46,246 nucleotides of DNA from Candidatus Kuenenia stuttgartensis (GTDB lineage Bacteria; Planctomycetota; JAKEIC01; DYIT01), in the NCBI GenBank assembly GCA_020723505.1, contig DYIT01000016.1:1-46246 (forward strand), read 5' to 3'. Positions 38,345 to 46,246 of this stretch are shown here, one piece after another; position 1 is the stretch's first letter; each line of letters opens with the position of its first letter. Position numbers and translations under genes: made by a program. Below the pieces are notes generated by a model. It was not told where the DNA came from. It searched no databases and was given only the letters and a program-made list of their open reading frames with translations.

Positions 38345-40549
38345 ATGAAGCAGTTCATGCAGAAAGCGCTGAACGCATTCTCGGCGATAGCCGGGGGCGG
38401 GGGCTCCGCCAAGACCGCCACGTTCCAAGGCGAGCAGGTCTCGACCGTCATGTCTCTGCTGAGGCGGTACGGTACGAACAAGCTCGAGTACCCGTACAAG
38501 GAGCACGTCTGGGTGTACGCCTGTATCCGCGTGCTCGCCCTTAGCCTGTCCGCGCTGCCGGTCGTATTCTTCCGCGGCGACCGCAAGGATCCGGAGCGCG
38601 TGGAGGACAAGGTCCTCGATGCCCTCCTCGAGAACCCCTGCCAACAGTGCTCGAGCATGGAGGAGCTGTGGCAGTTCACGTCCATCTACTTGGACTCGGA
38701 AGGGGAGTGCTTCTGGATTCTGGTCGGCCGGGACGCCCCCGGGAAAGACCCCGAGCTCATCCTCCCCCGGTCCGGCAAGCTGTTCGAGCCGGTGAAGGAA
38801 CGGGGCTGGATTGTAGGCTGGAAGTACAACGCCGCCACGCCACTGGACCTGGGCTGGAACCAGGTCATCCAGTTCAAGTACCCGAATCCCTACGACCAGG
38901 ACCGCGGGCTCTCGCCGTTCGACGCGGTCAAGCAGAGCGCGGAATCGGATTACAAGGCCCTGCAGTTCAACAACGCATTTTTCGAGAACGGCTGCGTGGT
39001 GAGCGGCACGCTCGAGTCCGAGCAGAAGCTCTCGCCGGAAACCGCCCGCCGCATGCGCCGGCAGTTCGAGCAAGTGCACGGCGGCGCGAAGAACTCATTC
39101 AGGATTGCGGTCCTCGAGCAGGGCGTGAAGTTCACGCCGATAAACATCTCGCACCGGGACATGGAGTTCGGCAAGCAGAGGGAGATTTCCCGGAACGAGA
39201 TAATTTCCGCCTATGGGTGCAACAAGCACGTGGTGGGGCTCACCGAGGACTACAACAAGGCCAACTCCTACGAGGCGGAGCGGGCCTTCCACGTGCGCGG
39301 CGTGCGGCCCAGGGGGAAGCTCATTGCCGGCACCCTCTGGGCGAATTGGCTCAAGTACCGCCCTTCTCGAACCTGGCTGGAGTTCGACGACTCGAAGCTC
39401 GAGTGCCTTCAGGCGGACAAGGAGCAGCAGAGCCGCATCGCCGAGGCCTTTTTCCGCATCGGGTTCACCCGGTCCGCGGTAAATGAAATCCTCAGCCTCG
39501 GCTTCGATTTGTCCAAGGACCCTTACAAGGACACGGCGTATCTGCCCCTGTCCTACATCCCGGAGCATCTCATCGAGGACAAGGTGAAGGCCGGCGGACT
39601 TCTTGGCGGGTTCGGGGAAGGGGGCAAGGTCTCGGGGGCCGAGCAGCTCCTTCAGGCGATGCTCCTGTATTCGGCTGCCATGGGCAGGACAATCCGGCCG
39701 GCGGAGGAGCGCCTGGTGCTCACCACGGCGCAGGAACGCATGCTGGCCGCCGGCGCCGATGGCAAGACCGCGAAGCTTTCCACGGCTGACACGCCCGAGT
39801 TGCCGGAATACCTCTTCGACGACAAGGAGATGTTCAAGATTCTGAAAGCCGGCCTGGAGCCCATATTCGAAGACGTGCTGCGCCAGTCACTGAAAACCCT
39901 CGCCGGCGAAATAGGGGGCGGGGAAATCGAGTATGACCCGGACGCCGATGTCTGGAAGCGCTTCTTCGATCGGAAGTGGCTCAAGGTGAAGACCATCCCG
40001 GAGCGGCACCACGAGGCGCTGCGGCGCATCATCGGCGATGACATCTCGGACGGCCGGACCCTGCAGGAAATCGCCGCGGACCTCAAGAGCCGCTTCGACA
40101 CGTCCTCGACGTACATGGCCCAGCGCATCGCAAGGACCGAGGTGATGGACGTGCTGGACGGGTCCAGGTTCGAGGGCATGAAGGCGGAGGGCATCGAGTA
40201 CCACGCCTGGGTGACGGCAGGCGACGCGGAGGTGAGAGAGAGCCATGCCCGCCTCGACGGAGCCGTGGCGAAGATTGGGGAGGAATTCCCCGGCTCCTCT
40301 CTCAGATACCCCCACGACCCCAAGGCGCCGGCAGGCGAGGTTGTTCAGTGCCGGTGCACGTGCAGGCCCGTGGTGGACGAGGAGGAGATAGAGGCCGGCA
40401 AGGCGGTGAATGGGGACCTGTGGGCCAAGTCCGTGGAGAGCATCGCGGACAAGGCCGAGCTCCGGGCCTACAGGGTTTGCAGGTCCTGGTTCAGGCGCGT
40501 GCTGAAGGAAACGCTCGAATCGTTGGAGGCTGCCAATGCTGCGAGTTGA
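38345..40549 (+). CDS. Portal protein fused to MuF-type head morphogenesis domain
   Basis: 734 aa. Residues ~1-420 are an HK97/SPP1-like portal ('WVYACIRVLALSLSALPVVF', 'QVIQFKYPNPYDQDRGLSPF', 'NEIISAYGCNKHVVGL'). The C-terminal part, ~560-690, is the Phage_Mu_F/SPP1 gp7 domain ('AQRIARTEVMDVLDGSRFEG', 'HAWVTAGDAEVRESHARLDG', 'CRCTCRP'). Most phages encode the two as adjacent genes; the fusion ties the portal ring to a minor head protein. Overlaps the protease gene by 14 nt. Confidence 0.92.
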   Translation: MKQFMQKALNAFSAIAGGGGSAKTATFQGEQVSTVMSLLRRYGTNKLEYPYKEHVWVYACIRVLALSLSALPVVFFRGDRKDPERVEDKVLDALLENPCQQCSSMEELWQFTSIYLDSEGECFWILVGRDAPGKDPELILPRSGKLFEPVKERGWIVGWKYNAATPLDLGWNQVIQFKYPNPYDQDRGLSPFDAVKQSAESDYKALQFNNAFFENGCVVSGTLESEQKLSPETARRMRRQFEQVHGGAKNSFRIAVLEQGVKFTPINISHRDMEFGKQREISRNEIISAYGCNKHVVGLTEDYNKANSYEAERAFHVRGVRPRGKLIAGTLWANWLKYRPSRTWLEFDDSKLECLQADKEQQSRIAEAFFRIGFTRSAVNEILSLGFDLSKDPYKDTAYLPLSYIPEHLIEDKVKAGGLLGGFGEGGKVSGAEQLLQAMLLYSAAMGRTIRPAEERLVLTTAQERMLAAGADGKTAKLSTADTPELPEYLFDDKEMFKILKAGLEPIFEDVLRQSLKTLAGEIGGGEIEYDPDADVWKRFFDRKWLKVKTIPERHHEALRRIIGDDISDGRTLQEIAADLKSRFDTSSTYMAQRIARTEVMDVLDGSRFEGMKAEGIEYHAWVTAGDAEVRESHARLDGAVAKIGEEFPGSSLRYPHDPKAPAGEVVQCRCTCRPVVDEEEIEAGKAVNGDLWAKSVESIADKAELRAYRVCRSWFRRVLKETLESLEAANAAS

Positions 40550-41999
40550 CGTCATGGCGAAGGAGGGGCAGGAGAGGCTCGCCCGGATTAAGGCCGCGGC
40601 GGACACGGGCGGCAAGATATACAAGGCCGTCTTCCCGGTAGTGAGGAAGCTCGCCTACGACGAGCTCGCCCGGGCTCTGGAGCACGCTGACGAGTCCTGG
40701 AGCGACAACCTCCACGTCCTGGCCAAGTCATCGAGGAAGGACCAGGAGGACGCCCGGGTCATCGAGTACGTGGGCTCGACCGAGCGCCGCGATCGGGACG
40801 AAGACCGCATCCTGGTGAAGGGCTGGGAGCTCAAGGAGTGGAAGCGCAATCCCCAGTTCCTCTGGGTCCACGACTACCACGGTATCCCAGCCGGCGCGGG
40901 CCTCAAGGCGTGGAAGGCTCCCGATGGCCAGGCTCCCGCGCTCAAGTTCCTCATCCTGTTCCCGCAGAACCTCCCTGAGTCCGCGCAGGCTTTCGTGGAC
41001 GTGATTTACGGCCTGTACACGTCGTCCCCGCCCATGCTGCGCGCCGTCAGCGTGGGGTTCAAGCCGCTCGAGTATCAGCGCGGCGAGACGGACGAGGACC
41101 GCCAGAAGCTCGACATAGGGACTTACGGCGTGCTGTTCCTCAAGCAGGAGCTCTGGGAGCTCTCGGGCTGCCCGATAGGCTCCAATTACGACGCGCTGCG
41201 GAGCAGGGTGGCGAAGAGCATGGGACAGGCCAGGACGCCCACCATCCTCGATGCCCTGGGATTCAAACTCCCTTCGGGCAAAGACTTTGTGTGGATATCG
41301 CGGCCCGAGAACCCGGCGCCGGCCGCCGCCGATACGCCGGCCCCCGCATCGCCGCCGGCATTGGCTTCCGGCGGGATTGTGAATCCCCCGCCGGCGGTCG
41401 TGGGTGTGCTCCCGAAGGAAGTGGCGCTCGTCCTCGACAAGCTCCCGCTGCCCGAGTTCCTGAAGGCAACCGAGGAGCACGTGGTCACGAAGCCCTACGA
41501 AAACGAGCATGCCGCCAGGCTGAAGGACCCGGACAAATATGACCGCTTCCGCCGGACGAACAACAAGTTCGGGGACGGCATACACGCCATCTGGGGCATC
41601 GAGGATCAGGGCGAGGGAGACCCCAAAGTGGAACTCCAGGCCATCAGGTTCAACAAGGAGAAATTCACGGCCGAGGAGGCGAAGAAGTGGCTCAAGGAGA
41701 ACCACTACAAGTGCATCCTCTTCGAGCCAGCAAAGATACCGCAGGAGGAAATGGAAGCGCGCCTCGAGGCGGCCGAGCGGGACCTCGCCGCAATCAAGGC
41801 TGCGCTCATCGAGAAGAAGATTCTCGTCCCGGCTTCTCCGTCAGGGAAGAGCGGAAACTCGTCTCACGAGGAGCCCGAGGAGGACATGCCGCCGGCGACG
41901 CCCCCGGCGCGGGTGAGGAAGGACCTCCTCTACTCGCTGACCATGGGCGACGAGTCCTCCGGGAATGAAAAGGGCGGATCGTTCCTTTCCAAGTTGTGA
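40536..41999 (+). CDS. HK97-type prohead protease with extra C-terminal domain
   Basis: 487 aa with GGAGG seven bases before the ATG. Residues ~75-235 match the U35/HK97 prohead protease: 'GWELKEWKRNPQFLWVHDYH' (catalytic His ~112), 'RAVSVGFKPLEY' (Ser 172) and 'LWELSGCPIGSNYDAL'. After a Pro/Ala linker (~265-300), residues ~318-400 form a second domain ('KFGDGIHAIWGIED', 'ELQAIRFNKEKFTAEEAKKW') like the XkdF-type module of other phages, and a coiled coil follows, perhaps acting as scaffold. The enzyme should trim the capsid N-terminus during maturation. Confidence 0.88.
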   Translation: MLRVDVMAKEGQERLARIKAAADTGGKIYKAVFPVVRKLAYDELARALEHADESWSDNLHVLAKSSRKDQEDARVIEYVGSTERRDRDEDRILVKGWELKEWKRNPQFLWVHDYHGIPAGAGLKAWKAPDGQAPALKFLILFPQNLPESAQAFVDVIYGLYTSSPPMLRAVSVGFKPLEYQRGETDEDRQKLDIGTYGVLFLKQELWELSGCPIGSNYDALRSRVAKSMGQARTPTILDALGFKLPSGKDFVWISRPENPAPAAADTPAPASPPALASGGIVNPPPAVVGVLPKEVALVLDKLPLPEFLKATEEHVVTKPYENEHAARLKDPDKYDRFRRTNNKFGDGIHAIWGIEDQGEGDPKVELQAIRFNKEKFTAEEAKKWLKENHYKCILFEPAKIPQEEMEARLEAAERDLAAIKAALIEKKILVPASPSGKSGNSSHEEPEEDMPPATPPARVRKDLLYSLTMGDESSGNEKGGSFLSKL

Positions 42000-42023
42000 G
42001 ACGGTTTTTAAAGGAAGCAGACA

Positions 42024-43358
42024 ATGCCACCGAAACCCATGACCCCTGAGGAGAAGGCGGAGCACGACGCCGCCATCGCGCAGGTGAAGGAAATCTCCAC
42101 CGGTGTAGCCACGGCCCTCGTCGATGAGAAATTGGGGGCCGCGAAGACGTCTTTCGAAGCCGAACTGAAGAAGAAGACGGAGGCCCTCGAGCAGACCAAC
42201 AGCGAGCTGAAGGCCAAGGTCGAGGAGCTAGAGACCAAGTACAAGGGCGTGGCCCTCGTGGTGCCGGACGGCTCCAGAATCGAGGTCCCGGGGCGCAAGT
42301 TCTCGCTCGGCCGTGCGCTCTGGTACAAGCTCTCGGACAAGAGCCACTGCCCGTCCGAGTGCGAACTCGAGAAGAAGGTGCTGGACGAAACCGAGAAGAA
42401 GGCCATAGCTGAGGGCAGCCTGAACCCGGGCATCACCAAGGTGATGAACACCCAGGCCGGCACGCTCGGGTCCTTCCTGATGCCCGAGCAGTTCATCAAC
42501 GAGCTCATCGACGAACTCAAGGACCGCTTCCTCCTGGCGGAGCTCGGCGTGCAGTTCATGGAAGGCCTCACTGGCGCGCCGGTCCGCATCCCGACCAAGA
42601 CCTCCGGAACCACGGCTTACATGTTGTCCGAGAACGAGGCGCCGACGGCTTCGGAACTGGCGCTGGGCCAGGAGCTCATGGTCCCGCACACCATGGGCGT
42701 GCTGAGCAAGATCAGCAACCGGCTGAGCCTTCTCGCCCTGCCGAGCGTGGAGAGACTCCTGCGCAAGGACATCATCGAGAACATGCAGCTCAAGATGATG
42801 CAGCAGGCCTTCAGGGGCAAGGGCGTGAACAGCGAGGTCCTGGGGCTGACGAACCAGGCCGGGGGACTGAACACGGTGAACTGCGGAACGGGCGGCAACG
42901 GAGGGGCCATCGACATGGCCAAGCTGCACGCCTTCATCTCATCCGTCGAGCAGGACCTGGCGCTGAAGGATTCCGCGTGCTTCATATTCAACACGCGGAC
43001 CATCGATGTCATCCGCCAGCTCAAGGACCAGGAGAACCGGTACTTCTTCAGGCCGGACGCCTGGGATGCGGCGAAGCCCACGATTCTCGGGCATAGGTTC
43101 TTCACGACCAACCAGATACCCAACAACCTCACCGTGGGCGCGACGCCGAACTGCACGGAAATCTACTTCGGCGTGTTCTCGGAGATGATCGTGGGCATCT
43201 GGCGGAACATGGCCATCCGCATCCTGGACCAGGCCTCGGACAGCGCCGGCAACAACGCAGCCTTGAACGACCAGCTCTGGTTCCTGAGCTTCATGGACTT
43301 CGACATGTGCCTCAAGCACGACAAGTCCTTCGCAATCTCGACCGACTGCAGCTCGTAG
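42024..43358 (+). CDS. Major capsid protein, HK97 fold
   Basis: 444 aa. Residues ~1-75 form a Lys/Glu-rich coiled coil (KKKTEALEQTNSELKAKVEE), the scaffold-like delta segment that the upstream protease probably removes. The HK97 core follows from ~135: 'GSFLMPEQFINELIDEL', 'PVRIPTKTSGTTAYMLSEN', 'TMGVLSKISNRLSLLALPSV', 'QAFRGKGVNSEVLGLTN' and 'RFFTTNQIPNNLT'. AAAGGAAG precedes the ATG. Strong hairpins lie downstream. Confidence 0.93.
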   Translation: MPPKPMTPEEKAEHDAAIAQVKEISTGVATALVDEKLGAAKTSFEAELKKKTEALEQTNSELKAKVEELETKYKGVALVVPDGSRIEVPGRKFSLGRALWYKLSDKSHCPSECELEKKVLDETEKKAIAEGSLNPGITKVMNTQAGTLGSFLMPEQFINELIDELKDRFLLAELGVQFMEGLTGAPVRIPTKTSGTTAYMLSENEAPTASELALGQELMVPHTMGVLSKISNRLSLLALPSVERLLRKDIIENMQLKMMQQAFRGKGVNSEVLGLTNQAGGLNTVNCGTGGNGGAIDMAKLHAFISSVEQDLALKDSACFIFNTRTIDVIRQLKDQENRYFFRPDAWDAAKPTILGHRFFTTNQIPNNLTVGATPNCTEIYFGVFSEMIVGIWRNMAIRILDQASDSAGNNAALNDQLWFLSFMDFDMCLKHDKSFAISTDCSS

Positions 43359-43374
43359 GAGATGCAGAGAGCCC

Positions 43375-43402
43375 GGGCCGGCCGTTCTCCCGTGGCCGGC
43401 CC
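43375..43402 (+). terminator. Strong hairpin after the capsid gene
   Basis: GGGCCGGCC-GTTCTCCCGT-GGCCGGCCC is a perfect 9 bp stem 17 nt after the capsid stop. Its loop CTCCCGT (43387-43393) can instead pair with ACGGGAG (43424-43430). Without a U-tract it may stabilise mRNA or attenuate rather than end transcription. Confidence 0.5.
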
Positions 43403-43476
43403 AAAGGCTCCCCCTGGGGAAGAACGGGAGGCTGAAAGAATGGCGGAAACAAGGAATCCTTTTTGGGAGATAGAAG

Positions 43477-43899
43477 ATGAATCCTGACTTGCACGGGGAG
43501 TTCAAGAGAATCGAACTCTTCAACCAGCAGAAGGACCTGGCCACCACGACGAACGGCACCGGGGTGGACGTCCAGAAGTACCACGGGTGGGGAAAGGTCA
43601 TCCTCGTGGGCGAGGGCACCGACGGCGGCGGGTCGGACACCCTGGCCCTGACCCTCGAGTCCTCGGACGCGGTGGGCGGGACCTACGCGGCCGAAACCCT
43701 CTACGCCTCGCCGGGCGGGGTCGCGTCCCCCTTCACGACCATGACCGAGGCGGTGGCGGTGGACGAGGAGCGCTACATCAACCTGGACGCCCTCAAGAAC
43801 AAGTTCCTGAGGGCCAAAGCCACGATCGCCGGCACAACGCCGAAGTTCAACTTCAGCGTGCAGATGATCGCCTGGGGCAGGAGGCTGCCGGTCAGCTAG
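43477..43899 (+). CDS. Possible capsid decoration or head protein
   Basis: 140 aa, all-beta and Gly-rich ('GKVILVGEGTDGGGSDTLAL', 'PKFNFSVQMIAWGRRL'). It follows the capsid gene with TTTTGGGAG upstream, the usual place for decoration or head-fibre proteins. Homology was not recognised, so the role is inferred from position. Confidence 0.55.
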   Translation: MNPDLHGEFKRIELFNQQKDLATTTNGTGVDVQKYHGWGKVILVGEGTDGGGSDTLALTLESSDAVGGTYAAETLYASPGGVASPFTTMTEAVAVDEERYINLDALKNKFLRAKATIAGTTPKFNFSVQMIAWGRRLPVS

Positions 43900-43950
43900 A
43901 AACTCTCGCCGGGCTGTACGCCTGACAAAGGCCGCAAGGCCGCCCTGAAG

Positions 43951-44003
43951 GAGACTTCGGGGTGAAGCCTCCTCAAGCAGAGAGGGTTTCATTCCGAAGT
44001 CTC
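43951..44003 (+). other. Long near-perfect hairpin between structural genes
   Basis: Outer arms GAGACTTCGG (43951-43960) and CCGAAGTCTC (43994-44003) pair fully. The inner arms GTGAAGCCTC (43962-43971) and GAGGGTTTCAT (43982-43992) continue the stem with G-U pairs and one bulge. The ~20 bp structure lies 22 nt before the next start codon and may be an mRNA-processing or attenuation site. Confidence 0.6.
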
Positions 44004-44025
44004 TGAAACATTGAAAGGAGCAAAC

Positions 44026-44499
44026 ATGAACCTGATGGCCCAGCAAAAGCGGAAGGTCGTGCCGCTGCCCCCGTCCAAGCGGAACCAGGGCGGTCCCCTG
44101 GAGCAGGCTGCCTTGAATTCCACGCCGCAGAAAAAGTTCAAAGTGTACGTCCGGGACGGGTACGTCTTCATCAACCCGCACAACAAGGGGCAGCGCATCC
44201 TCGGAGGAGAGTACGACGAGGAGGGGAACAAGCTGGCGCCCATGCAGTTCGACGTCACTCTGGCGGTATTCGACCACCAGAGGTGGAAGTTGCACCCGGT
44301 CGCGGACGAACTCAAGGAAATCGAGTTCGAGAGGTCCTGCATCCAGGCGGCCCGCATACGCGGCAGCCAGGACCCGGTGAGGGAGGGCAAACGGGAGTAT
44401 GACGCCCGCATCGAGGCCGAGCGCAAGAAGTGGACGGACGACAGGAAGCTGGTCCGCGAAACCTCATCGAGCGTCGCCGCCAGCCTCGACGGAAACTGA
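44026..44499 (+). CDS. Hypothetical virion-module protein
   Basis: 157 aa from ATG 44026 with GAAAGGAGCAAAC. Basic N-terminus, a central beta region ('KKFKVYVRDGYVFINPHNKG') and a charged helical C-terminus. Among head genes it could be a minor head or gateway protein. No family recognised. Confidence 0.65.
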   Translation: MNLMAQQKRKVVPLPPSKRNQGGPLEQAALNSTPQKKFKVYVRDGYVFINPHNKGQRILGGEYDEEGNKLAPMQFDVTLAVFDHQRWKLHPVADELKEIEFERSCIQAARIRGSQDPVREGKREYDARIEAERKKWTDDRKLVRETSSSVAASLDGN

Positions 44500-44541
44500 G
44501 ATTCAACGCGCGGCAATGGCCGCACGAAAGGAGGATGATCC

Positions 44542-44976
44542 ATGGTAAAGAAAGCAGCTGACGGGCCCCCGGTGAACAAGATGGTGGACGGCGCCGGCGG
44601 GGAAAAAAAAGAAGCCGAGGACCGGGTCCTCGGAGACGAGATTATCCAGCCCGTTTCCGACGATTCCCCCGTGGACCTCGAGGCGAAGGTCGTGGAGCTG
44701 GAGGAAGAGCTAGGCGCGCTCGGTAACGACCTCCAAGAGCTCGATTCCATCTCGGAAATCCATGCACGGGAAATCAGGGACCTGCAGAAGGCTAAGGGCA
44801 AGGCGCAGCCCACGAAGGTCGAGTGCCAGGACTGCGAAGCCTGGGACGGCGTCAACTCGAAGTGCTGCCTGGGGCCCGTGGCACAGGCCAAGACGTTCAA
44901 CGACTGGTGCCTGGCCGGCATCCTGAGCGAGCGGCGCCGGGCGGAGAGGCTGGTCAGGGAAGGGAAGAAGGGGTAG
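44542..44976 (+). CDS. Coiled-coil protein with Cys cluster
   Basis: 144 aa with GAAAGGAGGATGATCC upstream. A coiled coil at about 44-85 (LEAKVVELEEELGALGND) is followed by 'VECQDCEAWDGVNSKCCLGP', a probable metal site. Function unknown; it lies directly before the connector gene. Confidence 0.65.
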   Translation: MVKKAADGPPVNKMVDGAGGEKKEAEDRVLGDEIIQPVSDDSPVDLEAKVVELEEELGALGNDLQELDSISEIHAREIRDLQKAKGKAQPTKVECQDCEAWDGVNSKCCLGPVAQAKTFNDWCLAGILSERRRAERLVREGKKG

Positions 44977-45819
44977 ATGGCCGAGCGGGCTGAAATCAAC
45001 GCGACAACGATAGCCTGGCTGAAGGAGTGGGCGCCCGGGCATAAGAGCCTGAGCACGGCCAGGGACGAGCTCCTCGCCAGGCTCATACCCGTAGTCTCCA
45101 CCGCCATCGAGAAGCACCTGCGGCGGTTCATGAAGCGGAAATCCCGGAACGAGTACTTCGACGTGCATGATGACCAGGTCCGGGAGTTCTTCACCAAGGG
45201 CGTGCCGATAACCCTGGTCACGTCCGTCTCGTATGACACGGCCGTGCCTCAGACGTTTTCAGACGCGCTTTCGACTTCCAATTACAGCATCTCCGGTGAC
45301 GGGGACAGCGTGCGCATCGTCGAATATGAGCTCCAGCCTGGGCCTCGACGTATCAAGATCGTCTACACCGGCGGGCTGGCCGAGAGCTGCAACGACGTGA
45401 CCGTGGTGATGAAAACCGGCGGGACAGGCGATTATGTCGTCGGCGAGACAATCAGCGTCGGCGGGACAGCCAAGGGAACCGTGGTCTCCTGGGCTTCTTC
45501 CACCCGTACACTGGTCTTCACGCCCGTGTCCACGTGTGTGGACGTCTACTATGGGGGCCTGGCTGTCAACAACGTCGTGACCGGGACCTCAGCGACCTGG
45601 ACCGTGGACAGCTTCGCCACGTCGAACCTCATGCACGATTATCCGGACGTCGCCGGCGCTACCACCCTGCAGGTGGAATATGCCCTCGGCATCAAGGACC
45701 ACGTGGGCAAGACGCGCATCCAGGTCCTCGATGACTCATCCTATTTCGACAAGGCTTTGTGGCTCTGCCCGGAGGCGAAGGAGCTGCTCGCTCCATACGC
45801 GCTCCCCACGATTGCGTGA
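44977..45819 (+). CDS. Head-tail connector-like protein with beta insertion
   Basis: 280 aa. The N-terminal ~80 residues ('ELLARLIPVVSTAIEKHLRR', 'FFTKGVPITLVTSVSYD') and C-terminal part ('GATTLQVEYALGIKDHV') match gp6-type head-tail adaptors that sit under the portal. Residues ~137-218 look like an inserted beta domain ('GTGDYVVGETISVGGTAKGT', 'TSATWTV'), of the sort repeated in phage tail and head proteins, making this longer than the usual 100-190 aa. Confidence 0.75.
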   Translation: MAERAEINATTIAWLKEWAPGHKSLSTARDELLARLIPVVSTAIEKHLRRFMKRKSRNEYFDVHDDQVREFFTKGVPITLVTSVSYDTAVPQTFSDALSTSNYSISGDGDSVRIVEYELQPGPRRIKIVYTGGLAESCNDVTVVMKTGGTGDYVVGETISVGGTAKGTVVSWASSTRTLVFTPVSTCVDVYYGGLAVNNVVTGTSATWTVDSFATSNLMHDYPDVAGATTLQVEYALGIKDHVGKTRIQVLDDSSYFDKALWLCPEAKELLAPYALPTIA

Positions 45820-45822
45820 ACC

Positions 45823-46246
45823 ATGTTCCAGGGAAACGTACATCTCGACAGGTTCAACGAACTGGCCAGGCAGTTCCCCCGGGAGATGCTCACGGAATGC
45901 AGGAAGGGATTCCAGTGGTTCCTCGCAGCCTGCGAAAAAGAGATGACGCCGCGGCTGCAAGGGGATTTCCGGGATTCGCCAGCCCGCACCGAGGGCGTGG
46001 CCAGGAGGAGCGGCGTGCTGGCGGGCTCGATGGTTTCCAGGACCTACGGCGAGAGCCTGTCTACCCTGACGGCCGAGAGCCGCATCGGCGGCGGGCCGGC
46101 CTCGGCTTATGCCGGAGTCCAGGAGGACGAGCAGGGCACGACCATCACCGCCAAGGGGAAGATGCTCACTATCCCCGTGGAATCCCCTCCCGGCAGCGGG
46201 GATTATCCGGCACTCACCGCCGCGGGCAAACCGAAGTGGATTTCAG
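45823..46246 (+). CDS. Tail-completion-like protein, truncated by the window edge
   Basis: Open from ATG 45823 to the end of the window (141 codons, no stop). 'ECRKGFQWFLAACEKEMTPR' near the start, then 'ARRSGVLAGSMVSRTYGESL' and 'RIGGGPASAYAGVQEDEQG', resemble HK97 gp10/neck or tail-completion proteins (R-x-G-x-L-...-Y). It follows the connector by 3 nt, as expected in a neck module. Confidence 0.65.
   Translation, partial: MFQGNVHLDRFNELARQFPREMLTECRKGFQWFLAACEKEMTPRLQGDFRDSPARTEGVARRSGVLAGSMVSRTYGESLSTLTAESRIGGGPASAYAGVQEDEQGTTITAKGKMLTIPVESPPGSGDYPALTAAGKPKWIS

Noticed and set aside
37636-38685. 349 aa leftward ORF across terminase and portal genes
   Set aside because: It spans two real genes in antisense; no start signal or domain.
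40728-41705. 325 aa leftward ORF opposite the prohead protease
   Set aside because: Antisense shadow; the forward frame holds the His and Ser motifs of the protease.
43312-45239. Leftward ORFs of 327 and 416 aa over the structural genes
   Set aside because: Antisense to several coupled forward genes with good ribosome sites; composition is low-complexity.
1-46246. CRISPR array or insertion sequence
   Set aside because: No regularly spaced identical repeats with unique spacers and no transposase-like frame were seen.

Overview
The window joins a bacterial chromosome segment (about 1-12,200) to a large part of a tailed-phage prophage (about 12,200 to the right edge, where it runs off inside the head-tail module). 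The host part carries two very large Ser/Thr kinases, one with a C-terminal formylglycine-generating-enzyme-like domain and one with TPR and FG-GAP-like repeats, separated by a lipoprotein gene. That gene style, together with the TPR wording in the kinase tail, is typical of Planctomycetes/PVC-type or related candidate phyla. The phylum is inferred from gene style only.

Host region: the leftward cluster kinase-FGE, lipoprotein, kinase-FG-GAP (9915 to 460) looks like one signalling operon. Next come a small conserved gene, a ~180 bp imperfect palindromic repeat, a secreted protein, a decayed copy of the lipoprotein C-terminus, a small gene and tRNA-Thr(UGU). The tyrosine integrase gene lies directly beside the tRNA, with a pair of 11 bp direct repeats between them that look like arm-type integrase sites.

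Prophage, left arm (leftward, 18984 to 12274): an S24/LexA-type repressor heads a co-directional block. It contains a membrane-anchored DUF4041/T5orf172 protein, a PD-(D/E)XK-like protein, a small protein, a STAS-like protein, a GIY-YIG nuclease apparently inserted into a second STAS-like gene, a zinc-finger-like protein, a stand-alone SIR2-like NADase and the integrase. This is the expected place for genes expressed in the lysogen, and the mix (SIR2, REase fold, GIY-YIG) suggests a prophage-borne defence locus.

Prophage, right arm (rightward from a near-consensus promoter at 18978): a CII-like regulator, YqaJ-type exonuclease plus RecT (a recombination pair), a Rad50-like ATPase, a DUF1376-like replication protein with an internal 12 bp iteron array (candidate origin), a ParB-like protein, a winged-helix protein, an endonuclease, a run of three related hairpins, a ParB-adenine methyltransferase fusion, and an AT-rich three-gene cassette ending in an HNH nuclease. 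The HK97-type late genes follow: small terminase-like protein, large terminase, portal-MuF fusion, prohead protease, major capsid protein, possible decoration protein, head-tail connector and a truncated tail-completion-like gene. Coding is dense, with many ATGA overlaps, and several small zinc-ribbon proteins are scattered through the early region.
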